Assembly: GCA_014529385.2 (NCBI GenBank)
Contig: CM043944.1
Span: forward strand, 68,189,895 to 68,253,894
DNA length: 64,000 nucleotides
Direction of reading: 5' to 3'
DNA from: Adiantum capillus-veneris
Taxonomy: Eukaryota > Streptophyta > Polypodiopsida > Polypodiales > Pteridaceae
Part shown: positions 58,532 through 64,000 of the stretch, piece by piece
Numbering within the stretch: the first letter of the stretch is position 1
Layout: each line of letters starts with the position of its first letter
Notes under the pieces: model-generated
Told to the model about the DNA's origin: nothing
Seen by the model: only the letters and a program-made list of their open reading frames with translations
The model's database searches: none
Translations under genes and position numbers: made by a program

Positions 58532-59891
58532 CTACTCTAATGATAAAATCAAATTCTCTTCCGTCATCCACGCCTTTTCAATTTGAATCGTGCTCTCCAT
58601 GCAGCTACCAATCTAACAAAAGAAAAAGAAATAGCATACCCACCTTAGATCAGGGAATAATCCAAAGAACATAAAGATAACATAATTAAAAGAGAAAAAT
58701 CATTCACCTTACGTCGTCCGATGCAAAATTTTGTATCTTCTCCATGCTCTAAACCCATTATCACTAAGTGCTCCAACACATTGGCCAATGTCCAATGCTT
58801 GTTCACTTGGACGGTCTCAACAACACCACTTGACAATTTGATTGCAATATCAAATAACTCAATTGTAGCATCGGTGGATTGCAATGGAATCCATTCACCA
58901 AGCTTGCACATCCATCTTTCATAGAAGTACCTCACGTAAAGGGTGGAGAGAACCTTGATGAAATGGATAGCAATGCCGAAACTTCCAACCTGAATCGAAA
59001 GCGATCTCCGTTGTGAAGTCCTTCAAGATACCCCCACTTTTCGCCAAGGACGGCTTCCAATGTATCGTAATGTAGATCTTTGCAAACATACATAGTATTT
59101 GTATGATGGAAAGGCAAAGACCCGAATATGCTAGCAAAAACATGAGCAGGACAACACCATCCAAGCCCAATGGAACGCGAGGCTTTTTCAAATTTTAATG
59201 ATGCTCTCATATCAGCTACAATCTTGGCTTTCAAAGACATTACAGTGAATGCATCTGGCTTTGGCCACTCCATGCTATGCAAGGTTGTAGCCTCCAAAGG
59301 TTGTAGCTCTCCGTAGCCTTGCTCATCTGTAGGTACAATGTACTTCTGGGTGTAGAAGAACACCCTTTGTCGTGCAAGGTTTGATGAAGTTGTGTTGGAC
59401 AAGAGCATATCCCCAAGACTCACATGCATGGCCGTAAATGTGCCTGAAAGGCACGAGAGTGGTTGCTCCTCCACAAGGCTAGAAGGGAAAACATCTACAT
59501 AGAAACAAAACAGTCCGTGAGATGTAAAAAGTCCAATTTTTTGTTACCACCAAAACCATTGAAGTGCAAGGGACACACAATTACAAGGAAAATCCCTTGG
59601 GTTGGTGATCCCTCATAGACGCATGTGTCCAAACATGAAGACATGTTGAACGATTACCACCGTACCCTTGTCTCTTACTTGCTTGAAGCCTATTAGTCTT
59701 CCCTTCCAATGGAGATCAACGTTTGTTCTTCCATGAACATGATGGGGACCGATTGCGGAAGGTTGCATGTAGACCCAGGCACCTTCTTGAAAAACCTGAG
59801 GTTCCCATTGCTGCTCCTCATTCTTCGAGTTGTAGAGAACCATACTTTGAATGATGGGTTTGGGGCGTCTATTTTGAACATTGTTTGCCAT
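58532..59891 (-). pseudogene. Unrecognised transposon gene, possibly BAH-like (minus strand, spliced)
   Basis: ATG 59891 starts MANNVQNRRPKPIIQSMVLY. Residues 30-90 (VFQEGAWVYMQPSAIGP.., WKGRLIGFKQVRDKGTVVIV) and a second exon from about 59,495 (CLSGTFTAMHVSLGD, RQRVFFYTQKYI) are laid out like a BAH domain, which reads histone tails; the likeness is weak. The exon then contains WCCPAHVFASIFGSLPFHHT and, after a frame change near 58,995, VRYFYERWMCKLGEWIPLQ to RRK (donor gtgaat at 58,709). A last exon (58,612-58,532, acceptor ttttgttag) adds 26 residues in phase. The exon 1/2 junction is not resolved. A chromatin-reader in the same transposon as an H3-like gene would be notable. Confidence 0.45.
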
Positions 59892-60524
59892 GGATGCTTA
59901 AGTGGGAGCTTGAAGTTGCAATGGAGAGCTTGGGGAAGGAGGAGGGAGATAGAGTTTAGAGAGAGAGTGGGAGCTTAAAGTTTCCATGGAGAGCTTGAGG
60001 AAGGAGGAGGGAGACAGAGTTTAGAGAGAGAGTGGGAGATTAAAGTTGCAATGGAGAGCTTGAGGAAGGAGGAGGGAGACAGAGTTTAGAGAGAGAGTGG
60101 GAGCTTAAAGTTGCAATGGAGAGTTTGAAGAAGGAGGAAGGTGTAAGAGTTTAGAGAGAGAGTGGGAGCTTTGTGTTATGGAAAGGGGCTATGGAGGAAG
60201 GGAGTCTTGGGAAAAAGGTTCTAAAGTGAGAAAATGACTTTTTGATCATAGGGTAGGTTTGGGGGGAGTTTTGGATGGAATATTTTGAAAAAAAAAATTT
60301 GAAAAAAATTTTGAAATTTTAGGGTTTTTGTGAAAACGTATCTATGGACCCTCCACTCCCCCCCTCCCTCTTTTACCCATCCACCTCCCTCTAGGATACA
60401 AAGCAATAGATGAGTGGACAACCCTATTATTCTCTCTGCTTTCTTAGGTTCTAGACTTATATACATTGCTCTCTTCCTGTTGGCTGGAGCCTAATTAACC
60501 TTAATCCTATATGGCCCAAGGAGA
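59892..60524. repeat. Right subterminal region with four tandem units of about 65 bp
   Basis: From 59,930 to 60,175 a unit with gagagcttgaggaaggaggagggagacagagtttagagagagagtgggag repeats four times. It lies upstream of the minus-strand gene and may be its promoter/5' UTR or transposase-binding repeats. Confidence 0.75.
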
Positions 60525-60546
60525 GTCCACATTTTTTCTAATTGGC
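60525..60546 (-). repeat. Right terminal inverted repeat of the 11.1-kb transposon
   Basis: On the plus strand ..acattttttctaattggc; inverse of the left end with small gaps. Confidence 0.8.
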
Positions 60547-62200
60547 AGTCCAATTGGTATTGGGCTACCCTGGCTTGAATTACATAATCCTGACATCGAT
60601 TGGAGGGTTTGGAGAATTGAACCACGAAAAGTCCAAAAGAAGAAGGGAAGGCATAATAGGCCTATATATCTTGGAGCGAAGGTCTTCATGCGTGCAGCCA
60701 AAAAGTATCCAACTTTCCTGATATTTGCAACACCAATCGACACGTCGACAAAACAAATCATGGAGGCATTGCCATGTCAACATCAAGATTACAACGATGT
60801 TTTTGAGAAGAAGAATGAAGACCTCTTATCGACCCTATGATTGTGCTATAGAGCTTCAGGAGGGAACCCAACCCCCTTTTGGCCCAATATACAAGCTATC
60901 TCAAGATGAATTGGTAGAATTACGGAAAATATTGATGAGAATCTTTCTAAGGGGTTCATACGGCATTCAAAGTCCCTAGCAGGAGCTCCAATACTCTTTG
61001 TAAAGAAGAAGGATGGAACTCTCCGGATGTGCGTGGATTATAAGGGCCTAAACAAGATCACCGTCAAGAATCGCTATCCCCTTTCCTTGATCCCAGAGCT
61101 TCTTGAGCGCCTTGGCAAAGCAATAATATTTACAAAAATAGATCTTCTTGGTGCTTACAACCTAGTCAAAATCAAAGAAGGTGATGAATGAAAAACAATC
61201 TTTTGGACAAGGTATGGCCAATTTGAATATACCGTCATGCCATTTGGTCTCAGAAATGCCCCGGTTGTTTTTCAACATTTAATGAACAATATCTATCGCG
61301 AGTATTTGGATTATTTTGTGGTAATATATTTGGATGATTGATATTTTCCAAGGATCAAGAAGAGCATGAGCACCATGTACAATTAGTTCTTGAAAATCTT
61401 CGTGCATCAGGGTTATATGCAAAGTTGGAGAACTGCTCTTTCCATCAATCTAAGGTGGAATTTCTTGGTTATGTAATTTTTGAAAAGGAAATCTCCATGG
61501 ATCCAAAGAAGGTTCAAACCATACTTGATTGGGAGACACCCACCTCGGTAAGAGATGTTCCATGTTTCCTTGGATTTGCAAATTTGTATCGTATCTTTAT
61601 AGAGGGATACTCCAAGGTGGTTACAACACTCACAAGGTTGACAGGCCATAATAAGTTTGTTTGGGACTCAGAGGCCGCGAAAGCATTTTAGACTCTCAAG
61701 CAAGCTTTCACGATTGCACCCATTCTAATTCACGCAGATCCTACAAAGCCTTTCATCCTAGAAACAGACGCTTCAGATTTTGCCCTTGGCGCTATTCTAT
61801 CCCAAATAGGACAGGATGGTCGAGTACATCCAGTGGATTTTCATTCCCGCAAGTTCTCAGCTGCAGAAATCAATTATGAAATCCATGACAAAGAGCTCTT
61901 AGGAATCATCGACTCCTTCAACACTTGGCGTCACCTACTTGAAGGAGCTCCTCATAAGACCACTGTCTATACAGACCACAAGAACTTGGAATAATTCATG
62001 AAATCCCACGTCTTGAATCATCACCAAGTTAGGTCGAGTGGTATCCTATCAAGGTTTGATTTTCTTATCTCTAATAGACCTGGCTGTCAACAAGCTAAGC
62101 TAGATGCCTTATTAAGAAGATCCTACCTTGCACCTAGAGAAGGCAACGCAACATTTGATCCAACAAGAGTCAGTGATTTTAAAACCCGAGCAGCTTAAGC
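60547..62200 (+). pseudogene. Chromovirus protease end, reverse transcriptase and RNase H, broken
   Basis: Protease resumes as GLPWLELHNPDIDW. RT follows: YDCAIELQEGTQPPFGPIY, then in shifted frame [53 protein letters not shown] and catalytic YLDD (near 61,328), directly followed by TGA and a frameshift to FSKDQEEHEHH. RNase H has ILETDASDFALGAILSQ, YEIHDKELLGI and VYTDHKNLE, with stops at 61,689, 61,992 and others. Confidence 0.85.
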
Positions 62201-63075
62201 TAAACGCCACCATAAGCCAAGCTCCTGAAGATTCTACTTTTCTTTCTAAGGTGAAGACGCAAATTGCCAAAGACCCACTTACTCAGAATATTAGACAACA
62301 ACTACAAGGACAAGAGGTTAATGAGGACTTTCAAGAAATTGATGGACTAATTTACTATAAGGGTCTTCTCTATATTCTGCCAGGACCAACACGCTTGGAG
62401 GTACTTCAAAAACGGCATGATCTTCCATCAGCACCAGGGCATTTTGGGGTTAATAAGACAATTGAGCTTCTCTCTCGAGACTTTTGGTGGCCTCAAATGT
62501 GGAATCTTGTCAAGGAATATGTAGACACTTGCAATAGATCAAAGACCCCTTGTCATCGTCCTCATGGGTTAATCCATCCCTTGCCCATTCCAACCAAACC
62601 ATGGTCATCCATCTCCATGGATTTCATTGTAGAGATACCCTTGTCAAAAGGATTTGACTCCATTTTAGTAGTCGTGGATCGGTTTACAAAAATGGCACAC
62701 TTCATTCCAACCACTAAAAACATCACCAGTGAAGGTACGGCCAGACTCTTTCTACAACAAATCTATCATTATCACGGATTAACGGATGACATAGTCTCTG
62801 ATCGAGGCCCACAATTCATCTCTAGCTTTTGGAAAAGCTTATTCAAGCTACTCGGAGTACAAATCAACCTCTCCTCAGCCAATCACCCACAAAGTGATGG
62901 ATTAATAGAGAGAGTAAATCAAGTTTTGGAACAGTATCTCCGTTGTAATATCAATTATCACCAGGATAATTGGGTCGAGCTCCAGCCGCTAGCAGAATTC
63001 TCCTATAATAACAATTTTATTGCCTGCACCCGTCATAGTCCATTCTATGCTAATTATGGTCAACATCCAAAATAG
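62128..63075 (+). pseudogene. Chromovirus integrase
   Basis: The 315-codon frame has H2C2-type GHFGVNKTIELLSRDFWWP with the Cys pair damaged (DTCNRSK where C-x-x-C is expected), and an integrase core with D in SMDFIVEIP, D in VSDRGPQFISS and E in GLIERVNQVLEQYL. It ends at TAG 63,073, in frame before the expected C-terminal part. Confidence 0.85.
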
Positions 63076-63079
63076 GATA

Positions 63080-63851
63080 TTCACAGACACTATAAAGTCA
63101 AGAATCCAGCTGCTATTCATCTTACACACCAATTATCTACAATTCACAAAGAACTTACAATTAATATCAAAGAAGCTCAATCCAAGTATAAGGAAAGTGC
63201 AGATCTCCATCGCATGCATCATCCAGAATACAAAGAAGGGGATAAAGTGTGGCTTCTCCGACGTGATTTGCGTTCATCTCGTCCCTGTCAAAAGATTGAT
63301 TACCTTGGCTCGTTTAAAATTATCCGTCAAGTCAATTCAGCCACCTATCGACTCCGATTGCCCTCATCCATGAAAATCCATCCGATCTTTCATGTCTCAG
63401 TCCTAGAACCTTGTCACACATCTAAGATCCCAAGAAGAGACCTACAACCACCTCCTCCGATTGAGATTCAAGGACATGACAAATATGAGGTCGAGAAAGT
63501 CCTAGATTCTCGAGTTTCGCATGGCAAGTTACAGTACTTGGTGCATTGGAAAGGCTATGATGTTAGTGAACGAACCTGGGAACCAGCACACAATCTACAA
63601 CATGCATCCCTCAAAGTCCAAGAGTTCCATCAACAACATCCATGGAATACCAACTCAAGATTCAAGGACATGACAAATATGAGGTCGAGAAACTCCTAGA
63701 TTCTCAAGTTTTGCATGGCAAGTTACAGTACTTGGTGCATTGGAAAGGCTATGATGTTAGTGAACGAACCTAAGAACCAGCACACAATCTACAAAATGCA
63801 TCTCTCAAAGTCCAAGAGTTTCATCAACAACATCCATGGAAACCCAACTCA
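63080..63851 (+). pseudogene. Chromovirus integrase C-terminus with tandemly duplicated chromodomain
   Basis: After stop and shifts the frame at 63,214 reads [24 protein letters not shown] and [12 protein letters not shown], then the chromodomain [34 protein letters not shown]. The block 63,464-63,657 (194 bp) is repeated at 63,658-63,851, where the Trp codon before E-P is TAA. The 194-bp unit shifts the frame. Chromodomains target these elements to histone-marked chromatin. Confidence 0.85.
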
Positions 63852-63884
63852 AGGAACACCACAGCTCCTCGTGGAACTCGTCGC

Positions 63885-63899
63885 TAAAGGAGGGGGAAA
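63885..63899 (+). other. Polypurine tract of the chromovirus
   Basis: aaaggagggggaaa directly precedes the TG of the 3' LTR. Confidence 0.8.
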
Positions 63900-64000
63900 T
63901 GTCATGGATGCTTGAGAGTCAGTCGCTGCATCATCGCCTATGTCATCACCTACATCATCACTAGAAGACTCTAGAAGAATATAGAAGGATCTAGAAGATT
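63900..64000 (+). repeat. 3' LTR of the chromovirus, truncated by the window end
   Basis: Matches 47,351-47,460 with about ten differences, starting TGTCATGGATGCTTGA and entering the tctagaag repeat. Confidence 0.9.

Larger units (their letters stand above)
49437..60546. mobile_element. 11.1-kb DNA transposon carrying a histone H3-like gene
   Basis: The left end reads GCCATTAGGAAAAAATTGGAC; the right end, reverse-complemented, reads GCCAATTAGAAAAAATGTGG, and the similarity continues with gaps for about 50 bases (gggccat..aaggatt). A 7-bp duplication flanks it and it splits the chromovirus protease. Inside: transposase-like gene (52.0-54.9 kb), H3-like gene (55.1-55.9), hairpin (56.2-56.4), and two minus-strand genes (56.8-58.2 and 58.5-59.9). 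A TRIM element (50,270-51,923) is nested inside. I cannot assign a superfamily. Confidence 0.85.
47351..64000 (+). mobile_element. Ty3/gypsy chromovirus, interrupted by an 11.1-kb DNA transposon
   Basis: The 5' LTR (47,351-48,054) and the start of the 3' LTR (from 63,900) share TGTCATGGATGCTTGA and the tctagaag repeat block. Between them lie gag and the first part of protease (48,060-49,436) and then the end of protease, RT, RNase H, integrase and chromodomain (60,547-63,899). The protease halves join across the inserted transposon. Stops and frameshifts are present throughout. The 3' end lies beyond the window. Confidence 0.9.

Noticed and set aside
63715-63915. ORF of 66 codons at the end of the chromovirus
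   Set aside because: Out-of-frame reading of the second chromodomain unit.

Overview
This is nuclear DNA of a land plant with a large, repeat-rich genome. The evidence is nested LTR retrotransposons, a CACTA (En/Spm) element, a tRNA-derived SINE, spliced genes with GT..AG introns, a DUF247 family gene and long (GA)n/(CA)n microsatellites. The lineage is not resolved; a lycophyte, fern or gymnosperm would fit. There are no prokaryotic operons, rRNA genes or CRISPR arrays. Nearly all coding matter belongs to mobile elements, mostly decayed by in-frame stops (many explicable as C->T or G->A changes) and frameshifts. The best-preserved host-type gene is the three-exon DUF247 gene at 21.6-23.5 kb.

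Layout. 1-6.0 kb: 3' part of a Ty3/gypsy element (RT end, RNase H, integrase, then a retropepsin-like domain after the integrase) with its 3' LTR. 6.0-16.8 kb: an unusual pair of divergent genes. The minus-strand gene has a ParB-like segment and a beta-class DNA methyltransferase-like end; the plus-strand gene is a DUF8039/DUF7869 transposase-like gene. They are separated and flanked by arrays of a palindromic repeat (core CTATGGCCCTAGGGCCATAG). 16.8-21.5 kb: low complexity, AT-rich DNA and a SINE with a 12-bp target-site duplication. 21.6-23.5 kb: DUF247 gene. 23.9-25.8 kb: minus-strand gag remnant. 25,906-33,134: complete CACTA element (TSD TTC) with TNP2-type and Transposase_24-type genes and a captured fragment of a heavy-metal-associated (HIPP-like) host gene. 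34.4-34.9 kb: an unrecognised coiled-coil gene with one stop. 37,556-43,114: complete but dead Ty1/copia element carrying a 185-bp MITE. 43.7-45.3 kb: LINE and copia fragments.

47,351 to the window end is a Ty3/gypsy chromovirus whose LTR carries a dense array of perfect heat-shock elements. Its protease region is split by an 11.1-kb DNA transposon (49,437-60,546) with near-matching terminal inverted repeats and a 7-bp target duplication (one mismatch). That transposon contains a transposase-like gene of a family I cannot name, a histone H3-like gene (an H3-like first ten residues and a full H3 fold joined by about 170 residues), two unrecognised minus-strand genes (one perhaps BAH-like), a large hairpin between the convergent genes, and a nested non-coding 1.65-kb TRIM element.

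The two strongest candidates for undescribed systems are the H3-carrying transposon and the palindrome-associated transposase/methyltransferase-like gene pair.
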